From Oehlia diaphana (taxonomy: Eukaryota > Glomeromycota > Glomeromycetes > Glomerales > Glomeraceae), in NCBI GenBank assembly GCA_003833135.1, contig QZLH01001396.1, positions 1-28,799 of the forward strand: 28,799 bases of DNA, given 5' to 3'. The notes under the pieces were generated by a model. That model worked only from the letters and a program-made list of their open reading frames with translations, was not told where the DNA came from and searched no databases. Below, piece after piece: positions 9,640 through 20,098 of the stretch. Made by a program: the position numbers and the translations under genes. Numbering within the stretch: the stretch's first letter is position 1; each line of letters starts with the position of its first letter.

Positions 9640-10764
9640 TATATAAATTTCTCCTCCTGTTTTCGAAATACCCTTGAGCCTGTTGCTTTTTCATCACTGG
9701 CTTCTTATCAACATCCACCCTATCTATCAGTAACACAACAATAACCTCCGTCACCCGCTTCACGTTTTTATGCAATTCTTTTTCAACCTCCGAACCCTCT
9801 TTTAAGGCAGAATCAACAAATCGGATGTTGAGTAGATTTTTACTTGTGCAAGAAATTCTTCCTAAAAGCGGTATCTGTCTTACGACTAACCTGCACCAGG
9901 TACTGGGCGAAGCCAACGACCGCATTTATACAACTTTCCTTCTGTAATGCAAAGATTTCCTCGAGAGCTTCGATTGTGTAATCAACACGCCTAGTTTTCT
10001 TCACCGACAATTTCAAGCTGGGTTCCAAAATAAGATCTTTTTTTGGGTTACTCTCTTAATGAGGTATATTCACAGCGCATTGCTTCGCCACTGTGGAATT
10101 ATAAATATGATCAGAAGAACCCACAAATCCGGAGTGTGTCTCATCAATATTGCTCCTTGTGGTAATAATGCTTCGACAGGCTATCAACTAGAATGCTTCC
10201 CATGTTACCCAACCTCCGCTTTATTTCCTTTATACATTGAAATGGAAACCATTATGAAGTGGAAACCATTATAAAGTCCGTTACCATTATGAAATAGAAA
10301 CCATTATAAAGTCCGTTTCCATTATGAAATGGAAACCATTATAAAGTCCGTTTAGAAAAAATTAATAAAAATTATAATATAATAATAACAATCTTTTGTT
10401 GCAATTCTCGGTATCATCCTCGAGTGAATAGGTTTCTTTGAAAGCGAAAGAGTTAACTCACACATAATAGTTTGTTGTTTATAAACCTGAGAAGATAATG
10501 TTTGGTGAAATTGACAGATTGTGCTATCCCATTACCAACAATCCCATGCTTCGCTAACACTTCACTCAAATCTTTCTTAGTCTTGTACAAGGACAATTTT
10601 TTTTCCTTACATTCCTTAGCGATGCCACAACTTCCGAGAACGTCACGCATTAAACTTCTTCCTTTCTAAATTTTCGAAGCCTTCTCACTAAGCTTCAAGA
10701 CCTCAAGAAGTCGATAAGCTCCTTCGTTTTATACTTTATAATTTCTTCAGTGATTTTCGGGCAT
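9640..10764 (-). pseudogene. SAM-domain, Crinkler-associated type protein, broken
   Basis: Read from right to left, the pieces fall in the order of a large Glomeromycotina family. A start-like ATG at 10764 is immediately out of frame; EEIIKYKTKELIDFL follows (near 10745, first helices of a SAM-like domain). Then come GIAKECKEKKLSLYKTKKDL (near 10600), SLEDDTENC (near 10410), EAMRCEYTS (near 10070), RRVDYTIEALEEIFALQ (near 9980) with VVGFAQYLVQ, and a Lys/Glu/Arg-rich tail to about 9650. Frameshifts separate nearly every piece, and the 35-bp tandem repeat at 10245-10353 interrupts the middle. SAM domains mediate protein-protein contacts; the role of this family is unknown. Assignment rests on remembered family order. 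Confidence 0.65.
10245..10353. repeat. 35-bp tandem repeat, about 3 copies
   Basis: GAAACCATTATAAAGTCCG starts at 10262, 10297 and 10332, a strict 35-bp period. The linkers read TTACCATTATGAAATA or TTTCCATTATGAAATG. A half unit (GAAACCATTATGAAGTG) precedes at 10245. Each unit contains two diverged halves sharing CCATTATRAA, so the array probably grew from a 17-18 bp unit. It lies inside the SAM-type pseudogene. Confidence 0.9.
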
Positions 10765-10859
10765 GCTTTTATAGCTCAGATGATTGAAGTCGCACAGACA
10801 TTTCGGGTGCATTGTATCATTGCACGTGATCCGCTTTCTCGTGTAAAAATGTAAGATAG

Positions 10860-13370
10860 ATAATGAATGTGATTTCGTAATAAATCCATCGCGTTATGAT
10901 GAAGTTACAAAATTATTTCTAAAACGCTTAGAAATCAATTCATATGAAAATAAACTCTTAAATTGATCAATTAATTTGATAATTGATCTTATGAAAATTA
11001 TTATGAAATAAGTTCATACATGAAAAATTTGAATGATTCAAAAACTCCTTCATAAATGTATGATTCCATTCACTTCTTTCATTTTTACAGCATGTGACAT
11101 GGAATTAACATCTGGTAAAAACTATCCAGAACAATCGATTAAAGTAAAAAAAAAAAATTCACACCTCCTTAAACAAATTATCTGGCGCTGTGACACACGA
11201 ATTACTGATATACGTAGTCAAATCGACGGAAAATCACCAGCCTCTTCAAAAATTACATTATTTGTTACTGATAATTTTGCAATCACGTATGGTAATGACG
11301 GGCATTTTTTAAGCTTTTAATTTAGCTCCATACTTTATATTAATATGCCTTAATTTATCAATGTTTTCCCGAGGTTCATACAATATGACGTAACAAAATC
11401 ACTTTGCTAATTATCATAATGGTCTTTTTTAATTTGAAGATTAATTTTGTAAATATTACATTGAGAATCAGAACAGGATGTTATTTCATTTTTAGTAATT
11501 AATATCCCGACCGTACCGATTGGCTGAAAAAAAATCTCACGGTATATATTAATTAGTTAAAATTAGTCCTGATTCGGTTTCTTTCTCCATGTCTGTCTTC
11601 ATGTGAGATTATTTGATATATTTCCTGAAAAGAGACTTATAATGACGTTAGATATGATAGCCATACTTTACTAAAATTTGTATAAAATCGATATACTGTC
11701 ACTGTCATTAAAAATGTGTTTAAGTGTTTATTAAATCGAATTCTTTTTTACGTGTCCTCAATTAAAAATTTACATTCTTTATATTTTTTAAAAAAGAGAA
11801 AAGATTTTATTGAAATGAAGTCAACATTAAGCACTAATACCAACATCGACTCAAACGTTGAAAGAGGAGATGTATTATCCAAATTTGTTTTCTATCTAAC
11901 GACAATTTCTTTTGTCGTAACTTATATTCGTACGTATCCAGGATTTCTTAATAGAGACATTTTAAAATTATATATTACTTAAATTTTATATGGTTGGTGC
12001 GTAATTGTTGGGAAGAATTTTTACAGTAATGAGGATGAGGTAATTAAAAGAATTTTCGCGTTATAAAAAAAGTTTAATTCTGTCTAAAAATAGCTTTTTT
12101 TTTTAGAGTATTCGGACATATCATGGTTATCAGAATGCTCTATCCAATATATTTTTTTCAATAAATCTTATTTTCTCTTTTTTTTAAAGAAAAAATATAT
12201 AATTATATATATATATATATCTTTTACTATCGTCCATTATATACATATTATCGTCCATTTAAATATATACAGTAAATATTTATATTATATGTAGCTTATA
12301 TTTTGTAATTTCAATAAATAAACGGTACATAGTTTACAATAAAAAACACGTGTTGTCGTTCAGTCATATAAATACGTCGATTAATACCTCTAGGAGTTTC
12401 TTCGTTCCCAAAAAATTAACTTGTGAAGGTGCCCGGAACAGTAATTCTAGTTACGATATTGGCTTAGGTAGTAATGAGAAGTAATACCGACAAATCTTAA
12501 CCATTATTAGCATTCAGTGTAATGATAATCTTCCATAATAAGGAAAATGGTAAGTGTAACAGACTACCCCTTAATGGGAGATGATTTTCTGCGTTTCACA
12601 GAATCGGCAGTAAATTTTTGGATCGTAATGGCCAGGATTGGCAAAAATGTCACACGTCGCATATTACTCGTTTTTTTATTTTTTAAATTAGGGCAATATT
12701 TTATCTGTGGACACTCTACACATTGCTCAGAGTATCACGTGGTTCTATTAACTGCGGGGTGAATATTAGTGGACAATAGTTATGAACTGTTCGATTTGAT
12801 TTACTAATCTTTCGAAGCGAGTCTTCTGTCATTTTTAGAAAGATGTTCTCTGATCTCTTCATTAACGAACATTTCAACAGTCTGCTTTGGATGAAGATTT
12901 TTGTAATAAATTACACCGATTTTTGTAATAATACTCGAATATATCATTGGATACAAGACAGGCGAACCAAACGTTTATACAGAATTTCTTTTCTGTTATT
13001 TTCACTCTTATTTGCAGTATATAAAAGGAATACGCAAAAATTTGTTAGATAGTTCGCACGGATCTTATCCAGTTATACATCAATAGACAATGTCTTTTTG
13101 TAATCGCCGTGTAATTATTCTGAGTATATATTAAAATCTGTTATACAACTATGATGTCCACTTGAAAATTACGACAATATATTATCACTTGACATGTTAC
13201 GTATCGAAATTTTATGTATTACGTAAAAAATCAATCTATATTTGTTCGTGTAAAAAAGAATAAATCACATTTAAATAGATATTTGAAAGAGCCCCATCAT
13301 ATAACCACGAAAACCCCTAAAAGTAGCATACAAATAATCTAAAAGTGTAATAATGCATATTCAACCACTA
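10860..13370. other. 2.5 kb without a recognisable gene
   Basis: Four plus-strand ORFs of 69-95 codons occur at 11033-11320, 11716-11982, 12547-12762 and 12843-13052. The first contains SQIDGKSPASSKITLFVTDN and follows an acceptor-like TTTTTACAG at 11082-11090, so a relic exon is possible. None shows a domain, signal peptide or convincing splice links. A (TA)n run lies near 12203-12220. Confidence 0.4.
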
Positions 13371-13389
13371 TCTGACAAGTATAAACTCT

Positions 13390-14400
13390 GTTTTTCCGCT
13401 TTCTTCGTTTTCTTCTTCAGGGGTAAAAGTAGTTGATATATCATCGTTTCAGAGTCAATGGAATTAAGTTCTGAAATCACTTGGTAGATATTCGGTCTAT
13501 TAACAGGTTCGAGTTGCCAACATTCTGATTACGGAATAGTTTATACTATTTTTTTTACATACTCTGATACAATTCAACGAATATAGCATTCGTGTTTGGT
13601 ATAGGCTCTTCTCTTAAACCACTAAGAATACGCAACCTAAGAGCGTAATCGTCTCTCGTTTTATATTTAAAAGGAGTTTTTCGACTCGTTAACTCCCAGA
13701 ATAATACTCCCAAGCTGTATATATCAGATTTTTCGGTTATATTATACGAATGATTCTCAAAAAAATTAGGGTCCCATATAAAGTGTTACGCCATGTGCCT
13801 CAGTGTTATCATCTGATTTTAGACATGAGCACCCAAAATCTGCTAATCTTATTGTGTGATTTGTGTCTCTGTGTATTAAGATATTGTTGGGATGCTAAAA
13901 AAATATAATAATTAGTGGAAGTTCCGCTACGTAATTTTAAATAATAGGAATGTACTTAATGTACTTAAAAGATCGCCATGTATAATTTCCTTAACATCGT
14001 GTAACCATAAATTCGCACTCGTTGATTTCGTTTGCAAACCTTAATTGATTCCCCCAATTAAAAGTTATAGTATCGTCTCAGAGATAGATATTTTCTCAAT
14101 GTCCCACCTTCCGCTTGTTCAAGCACAAGCGAATATTTTTTTTTCATCTAAATGAAGAAATATGTCAACGAACAAATAATACCATAGATTTAATCATAAT
14201 TGTTGATTGTTTGATTACCGTCTAATTTCGTAACTCCGTAAAACCGAATGATATATTGATGACCATCAGCCATTTTCGTTAAATAAACCTAGGAAGAAAC
14301 AATCTGTAAATGATATGTATGTTATGTAAATAATGTTAATAGTAACCCCTCTTTATCATCTACAATTTTTTTAATGGCTATTTTATTGCATTATACTAAA
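13390..14400 (-). pseudogene. Protein kinase of the lineage-expanded type, broken
   Basis: Kinase motifs appear in the right order on the minus strand, in changing frames. KIAIKKIVDDKEG (near 14370) carries the ATP-anchoring Lys. FYGVTKLDGN (near 14240), YSLVLEQAEGGTLRKYL (near 14110) and HGDL (near 13980) follow, the last with the catalytic Asp. A lost or weak intron leads to HPNNILIHRDTNHTIRLADFG (near 13870, with DFG). After a frameshift near 13785, SDIYSLGVLFWELTSRKTPF (near 13710) and RPNIYQVISEL (near 13490) complete the C-lobe. The activation-segment APE is not recognisable. Frameshifts and stops argue against an active product. It is the same broad family as the intact kinase at 22179-23681, but the motifs differ enough to exclude a recent copy. 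Confidence 0.8.
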
Positions 14401-14747
14401 TTTTTTCGCTATACTGAATAATTCGTTATAGGATAAACGAATTTTTTCATAACGAAGGCCGGGCCTACTTCGTCATGTCGTTTGACAATCCTAACTTTTG
14501 TGTTTTTGTCGTGAATGTGTAATAGTTCATTAGTTCTCATACTAAGCAATTAAATCTTGCTGAAGGTTCATACCACTAAATGTATCTAGTATATAATATA
14601 TATCAAATACAAAAAATGAGGAAGACTTTAGCGGGCGAAATTAAATGTATATGTTTATATGATTTATTACAAAAAATCACTAAGGATTATACATTCTTTT
14701 AATACATTACTACATTTTTAAAACATTACAATAACTCTAAGGATAAT

Positions 14748-14968
14748 AGTATCGATTTACATTAAGGTTGGTTGCCGTAAGTAACGATTATTATATATCG
14801 AATTACATCCTATAGCGGTTGTAATATTATAAACGTAAGCTGTAAATTGGCTGTAAATATTACATTGTGATTAGCTAAAAGATGGTAATTCTGATTTACA
14901 ACCGTTATATTTACTTGACTTTTGGACTTACAACTATTTACGGAAACCAACACTAATTTACACTACAA
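14748..14968. mobile_element. Mutator-like MITE, about 221 bp, with 9-bp target duplication
   Basis: Near the ends, TTTACATTAAGGTTGGTTGC at 14756 (through CCGTAA at 14780) is an imperfect reverse complement of 14938-14962 (TTACGGAAACCAACACTAAT then TTACA). The direct repeat AAGGATAAT lies at 14739-14747 and 14969-14977. A 9-bp duplication with degenerate TIRs suggests Mutator-type (MULE) MITEs. The TIRs do not align to the very edges without gaps, so exact ends are uncertain. There is no ORF inside. Confidence 0.6.
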
Positions 14969-15107
14969 AAGGATAATCAAAAAGTTCGTATTCGATCCGT
15001 CCATTCGCTGATAATTTGTTTATTTTATAAATAGAAAGACAAACGTTTGCGACGCTTGCTTGATGGTAGGCCTTTAGCAAAAAAATGGGAAATTATTTAG
15101 AGCACGG

Positions 15108-15511
15108 TTAACAATTCAAAAAAGAACATGATCGAAAATTCTCGTACCATTGGGAGAAACCATACTGACACTGGGTGATTGCTAAAGGATTACTAAATAA
15201 AAACAAGGTGTGCAGACCATTAAAAACGCCACCACCACTTCCTACAATATGAGCGATAAGAGCGGCTTGCGTCTGGCCAGGAACACCATTACGGCAGTTA
15301 GCCATTGGGGTATCGTTGAAGCCGTTATTATCCCACTGAATATAGATAGCAGATCAAGATTCATCTGTTTCGTAGCTTTAAGAATTAACCTAACGGTATT
15401 CTCATTCTGTAGGAAAGCCGGAAGGGCCAAAAGTGCTAAAGGCAGTAGAAGACATTTAGCATAAGAGAATAACAGTTGTGGCTTTTCCCATTTTATCAGC
15501 GAGTTTTTCAA
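15108..15511 (-). pseudogene. Possible broken secreted-protein gene, family unknown
   Basis: On the minus strand a hydrophobic stretch CLLLPLALLALPAFLQ (near 15440) resembles a signal-peptide core. Downstream in another frame a 65-codon ORF at 15108-15305 begins MANCRNGVPGQTQAALIAHI, includes VGSGGGVFNGLH and ends with three Cys in its C-terminal half (TQCQYG and FRSCSFLNC). That frame stays open slightly upstream (AIYIQWDNNGFNDTP). Base composition here is clearly less A+T-rich than the surroundings, as expected of coding DNA. The frames disagree and no good splice pair joins them, so I read it as a frameshifted or mis-assembled gene. I do not recognise the family. Confidence 0.35.
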
Positions 15512-16590
15512 CTTTTGTTCTTCTAACTACCAAGTTTCTAATAGTTCGCAATTTATTCATGATTTTTTCGTAATAAAAATTAATATATATATGTTTCGTC
15601 TGTGGTTAATAAAATATTTTGAAAAAATTTGATTTAATTTGTAAGAAGAGAACATTTATAAAGTCTTAAAAATAATATGATAGAAAAATGTACACCAGAT
15701 TTTTTTTTTTTAATGATTTATTTAAGGAATGCCCCTGATAAAAACAGCTTACTATTGTTAGCAATTAAATCTGGGACTAAAGAATAAATCTTTATAATGA
15801 AAAAACTTATTTAACAAATAATACAATTACAATTTTCTTCATTGTACTGTATTATACTCGAATATTATAAATAAAATTGAACACGAAATAAATAAATAAA
15901 CAAATAAATATAAAAAGCAAAAGGGATGATTGTTTTTTTTCTTCTTTCTTTTTTTTTTTTAAAGATCAATTATGTATGTTTAACCATTAAAAAGTTATGG
16001 AATTTCGAATACCGCAGTAATTTTCATTATGATATTTTAATGCTAAATTTTCTGATCTGCTCCGAAAGATTATGTAGTACATTAAGTCACATTACGCGAT
16101 TGATATTTTTATAAAAGTGATAATCGCATGTACGACAATTTCGCCTTTTTTATATTTTTTTTTTTTTTTATACATACTCTCGCAGTTGAAACAAAGTATT
16201 TCTTGTTGCTCTCCAAAGCGAACATATATAGCGAGCATATATATTGTGTTCGATGAATGCAGTATTTGACAAAAATATTTACTTTGGAATAATCCTCATA
16301 CTATTATTAGAATCTTAATGTACACGGAATCCATATAGATTTACGTAGTTACTGAAGTATCCCATGAGTGGTTTCAGTAAAAATTTCAGAGCTAGACGAG
16401 TGCTAGACGGATAGAAAAGTTAACAAATAGGATCAGAGTATTTATTCATAGAATAGTTTTCGATGGAGCTCTGAAATTGCAAACATGAAATGATTACACC
16501 ATATTTACAGTAATAGTGGTACTTCACAACTATCTCTGCTTCAATGTTCACGCAACAACTTAGACTGAAATGCTTACGTTAGCCAAGAAA
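15512..16590. other. Intergenic stretch with no gene seen
   Basis: A+T-rich with several T and A tracts (for example near 15920-15960 and 16148-16160). A 62-codon ORF at 15926-16114 is built over these tracts and is not credible. Confidence 0.5.
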
Positions 16591-16595
16591 CACTA

Positions 16596-16720
16596 TATAT
16601 CGCCCTTATGGAATTTTTACGTAAAGAAGAAGAGTTACAACTCGATGAGATGACTTGAAATAGCATTCAATGTCTTACTTGGTAAGCAAAAAGGAATCAT
16701 GCGGTTAAAGAATTTCATTA
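16596..16720 (+). pseudogene. SAM-domain fragment (Crinkler-associated type)
   Basis: The frame reads ALMEFLRKEEELQLDEMT before a stop. This matches the start of the SAM-like domain seen in reverse at 10745 (a Leu-Ile-Asp-Phe-Leu helix followed by an acidic turn). About 60 bp later KQKGIMRLKNFI could be the fourth or fifth helix in another frame. Nothing upstream provides a start. It is a short relic and the family link rests on one motif. Confidence 0.4.
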
Positions 16721-16769
16721 TAAAATAAATACTTTAGTAGTAATTGCATAACCATTACTGCATTAATGA

Positions 16770-17264
16770 AGTATGTTTAGCTGGAGCTGATATTAAAGAA
16801 TATGTAAAATATTTGCTAAGTTGAATTTAAAAATTATTTCCACTGTTTAACGATCTTTCTGTACAGGGTGTGGATCTCTTTATTACGTGATATGGAAAAA
16901 ATATTATTGAAACTATTAAGACGGGTATTATTATGCTACAGGTAAACGAGTTATTGCATATGCTAAACTAATCTAATTTACTTAATCGTCTTGCCATTTT
17001 ATTTACCGCTTTTTATTATAATGTAATGACGCAGGAACTCAAAGTAGAACACCAAAGAAATGGATTTTGTATTATTGTTAAATCTCAAGATGCAAGACTA
17101 CCAATAGATAAAGAAATATAAAGATCCTACGACCAGAAATTAGGTTGGGATCATTTCAGGTAAAACGAGTGATAAATCTATCTAATTTATTTAAACGTCA
17201 TGCTAATTTTTTTATCATTTCCCTTATATATCTCTTATATCTTGATGAATAAAAATTAAAATAG
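16770..17264 (+). pseudogene. Exon-intron-like relic of unknown family
   Basis: Two intron-like segments have near-identical starts: donor GGTAAACGAG at 16941 and GGTAAAACGAG at 17159, both continuing into similar CTAATTTA...GTC(A/T)TGC text. The first would end at acceptor GCAG (17031-17034), the second at ATAG (17261-17264). Between them a 125-nt segment reads ELKVEHQRNGFCIIVKSQDA before a stop. The earlier piece reads GVDLFIT then NIIETIKTGIIMLQ. The similarity of the two introns suggests a tandem exon-plus-intron duplication. I recognise no domain. Confidence 0.35.
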
Positions 17265-17965
17265 GAAAAATAAAGCAATGAAATTATGATTTTCAAGCTG
17301 TGAAAGATGGGGTCAAGTAATTCTTGACCCGTCAAGCTGCTAGTTTATAGGTTGGTGGAAGTTGACACACAATTGAGAGAAAGGATGTCGTTTTGAACAA
17401 TGATTTGATTCTGGTCTTTATACTTGGTATTGTCTTTTATATTTTTTTTTTTTTTTTTGGCAATTCCATATTAATCCTTTGTTGACCATTAAAAATTTTG
17501 TATTTGTTGCAGGAGGTGTAGAAAAATATTTGCTTTTTTTGAAGTGTAAAACCATCGTATTTTTTTAAAGGTTTTTTATTTTGGTTAATAAAAGATGAGG
17601 ATTTTTTGTGCGCGAATTAGATGATTTATTCATATAAACAGTTTACTTGAAAAAGGTCAAATGAATGAAATTAATATTACTTGTTCATTCAATGATTTTT
17701 TTTTAAAAAAAAAATATGTGGAATAACAATCATTTATTTATAAAGTCAATAAATTGAATGATGTTACTATTCCACAAGATTAATTTTGGAATTACGCCAA
17801 CACCAAGCAATTAGTTCTTGTTTGATAAGTGTGCAAGAAGTTCCTACATGAGAAAAATTTGTCCTATAGCTAGTAGACACGCAAAACTGCTAGATGAGCT
17901 ATACTAGCAAATGTTTTTCTTATCCGATAATTATGTGTGATAGTGCACCAATTATCGTCCATCAA
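17265..17965. other. Intergenic stretch with one short hairpin
   Basis: No gene is supported. TGTGGAATAACAATCATT at 17717-17734 is imperfectly complementary to 17757-17776, which could form a hairpin with a 22-nt loop. Confidence 0.45.
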
Positions 17966-17967
17966 AT

Positions 17968-18110
17968 TGGTTCGAAATTTCGTTAGAATACGCTGATGGC
18001 GGTACTTTTAATGTCAAGATTTGAGGGTGATTGTATGGAGGTTTGGTGATCTTCATGACATCGTTTTAAAAAATACGGTTTGGAAAATTCAAAAAGCATA
18101 TCATATCTGA
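17968..18110 (+). pseudogene. Possible short kinase fragment
   Basis: SLEYADGGTF (near 17983) resembles the hinge region of the fungal kinases, where a Glu-Tyr-Ala is followed by Gly-Gly-Thr. About 50 bp on, FGDLHDIVLKNTVWKI (near 18040) resembles a catalytic loop of the GDLH type with its Ile-Val spacing. The two are in different frames with a stop between. At under 150 bp the match could be fortuitous. Confidence 0.35.
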
Positions 18111-18189
18111 AATTTATTAATAAAATATTTGAAAAACAAGTTACCAAATTATTATAATGTCTTCGTTTCTAAGTCTTTTGCGAAATTTA

Positions 18190-18680
18190 TATTAATGGTC
18201 TGCACGACTACATCGCGAAATTTTCTCATCCTGTCTTCGATCGATCAGCAGTTTTTCTCTCCACATTACTTGAACCAATTTTACAACAGCTCGAAATAAA
18301 GTTATGTACGGAACTTAGTCACGAAGTATTGACTATGATATATTAAGATCAGAAAATTTCAATGTGGACAAGCTTGAAGAAATTATAGAACAGAAAAAAG
18401 AAAAGGAAAATAAACAGAAATACAGAGTTGCCAACTATGTCAAAACGTTTTTTGATAAACTGCATGATGTTATGAATGTTTCGCATAATTCGATTGGGAT
18501 GGTTGAAACTAAAACTGACACATTAGTCTATGATCTTCTTTGCATTGTTGCTTTAAATCGTTGGCTATTAAAGATTTGGTGAGCATTTTGGAAAAGTCAT
18601 CTTTTGTTATGTTTGTTCCTCAATAATCTATCAAATTTTAGTAGTCGCTTATGGGCAAGCCTTAATATGCTGCGGAGAGT
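18190..18680 (+). pseudogene. Crinkler-type C-terminal (nuclease-like) region, broken
   Basis: An open run from 18193 includes YIAKFSHPVFDRSAVFLSTL and LEPILQQLEIKLCTELSH, and ends at a TAA near 18343. A shifted frame continues LRSENFNVDKLEEIIEQKKE, then KYRVANYVKTFFDKLHDV and GMVETKTDTLVYDLL, ending LNRWLLKIW at a donor-like GTGAGC (18580). After an acceptor-like TTTTAG at 18637-18642, YGQALICCGEL looks like the next exon before a stop. The Val-Glu-X-Lys in GMVETKTD is compatible with the E-X-K of PD-(D/E)XK nuclease-like domains. I recall this order from Crinkler-family proteins of Rhizophagus. One frameshift and no N-terminus make it a relic. Confidence 0.55.
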
Positions 18681-18689
18681 TGTAAGTTT

Positions 18690-19284
18690 TTGATGACATC
18701 TACAATCTACTTAATGGGATAGGCACATCACATGTACATTATCATATACAAAAAATAAATTTTTTTTTTTTGTACATTATAAATTATTCTAAGAAACATT
18801 AATTCAATGAATGATTTTAGAGAAAAATACTTGCTGCTGAAATACTTGCTTTAGAAAGATGAAAATGTATATACTAAGAAGATTGTAGCTAAACAATATA
18901 TACTATTTATTTTATTTTTATATATATTTTATTTATAAGACTGTAATTATAAAAGATGGTGATTAATAATAGTTTATAGACTGGTTTAAACTTAGCAAAT
19001 CCAGATGAAAAACAATCAATACTAACAGCATTGACTAGAATTCATAAATTTTAGTAAAAAATTATATGATTGGTTTTTAAGAAAGATACTATTAATTATT
19101 TCATCCAATTTTTTGCATGTTATCTAGTTTTACAATATATTTAAATATAAAATAAATAAAAAATTAATCCTATTCAATAATATATTTATAATATATGTAT
19201 ATAAATTAACTGAAGTATTAATAAAACATTTTTCTAATATATATATATATTTTTTAATAACTAAATCAAATAATACATTATATA
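18690..19284. other. A+T-rich stretch with one orphan exon-like segment
   Basis: After an acceptor-like TTTATAG ending at 18979 the frame reads TGLNLANPDEKQSILTALTR and a few more residues to a TAG (18980-19054). It could be the last exon of a lost gene; I cannot place the family. The rest is low-complexity A+T with a (TA)n run near 19237-19250. Confidence 0.35.
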
Positions 19285-19473
19285 CATTAAGTTAGTACTC
19301 CGAACGAGTCGAGTTAACTCGGGTCAAATCTCGAGTCGAGTCGAGTCAGATCGATTTCAAGTCAGTGATTTTCCAATCACATGATGACGAGTCGAGTACA
19401 AGTTGAGTTACGAGTCGAGTCAAATCCGAGTCTATATTGATACTTGACTCGACTCGAGTTAACTCGCGTTGGC

Positions 19474-19644
19474 ATGCTTAATCCTACAAAAAGAAAAGAA
19501 ACGTTAGAACGTTTCTTAATTACAATAAATATACCCGCTGACCTCCACACACCTGCTTCCCATTTACCTCTATATCCGATCACCATCCCGAAAGAAGAGA
19601 TCGTTCCTAAAAAAAATAAGAATAAGGTAAGTAAAAAACAATAA
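19474..19644 (+). pseudogene. First exon of the gene carried in the hAT element
   Basis: The open frame from the ATG at 19474 starts MLNPTKRKETLERFLITINI, continues through a Pro/His/Leu-rich stretch and ends in ITIPKEEIVPKKNKNK at the first GTAAGT donor (19627). Reading through the intron reaches a stop at 19642-19644. An upstream in-frame ATG (19444) would start inside the terminal repeat and is less likely. The downstream mini-exons repeat its Pro-Lys-Glu-Glu motif. Function is unknown and no domain is recognised. The array downstream loses frame, so the product is probably not functional in full. Confidence 0.4.
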
Positions 19645-20098
19645 TAAAACTAAAAAAAAAAGAAAAAAAAGAAATACTAACCTTTTGTATTTTTAGTAGC
19701 CCATCCACTGAAATCGCAGTTCCGAAAGAAGAGACCATTCCTAAAGAAATAAGAATATTGTAAGTAAAGAAAAAAATAATAAAATTAAAAAAAGAAAACG
19801 AAAAAAGAAATACTAACCTTTCATATTTTTAGTAGTCCACCCACCGAAATTGCAGTTCAGATCTTTCCTAAAGAATAAGAATATTGTAAGTAAAGAAAAT
19901 AATAAATTAAAAAAAGAAAACGAAAAAAAAAGAAATATAGTAACCTTTCGTATTCTTAGCTGTCCACCGAAATCGCAGTTCTGAAAGTGACCGTCCCTAA
20001 AGAAATAAGAATAAGATAAGTAAAAAAAAAAGATAATAAAATTAAAAAAAACGAAAAAAAAGGAAATATACTAACCTTCTGTACTCTTGCATTTTTAG
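19577..20098 (+). repeat. Tandem exon-intron array, four units of about 130 bp, inside the hAT element
   Basis: Each unit has a short exon, a donor, a branch point and an acceptor. The coding text ITIPKEEIVPKK in unit 1 and EIAVPKEETIPKEIR in unit 2 are clearly related; later units are more decayed. Inferred introns are 19627-19696, 19760-19832, 19886-19959 and 20016-20098. Three have GTAAGTAAA donors; the fourth has ATAAGTAAA, a G-to-A change at the first intron base. TACTAAC, the ideal branch point, stands before the acceptor in units 1, 2 and 4 and is TAGTAAC in unit 3. Acceptors are TTTTTAG or TTCTTAG. Exons of 63, 53 and 56 nt show that indels have broken the frame after unit 2. Confidence 0.75.

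Noticed and set aside
13390..14400. Intact second kinase
   Set aside because: Motifs are in different frames with stops, and the activation-segment end is lost.
19377..19586. 69-codon minus-strand ORF in the hAT element
   Set aside because: Built over the terminal GAGTC repeats; antisense to the better-supported spliced exon.
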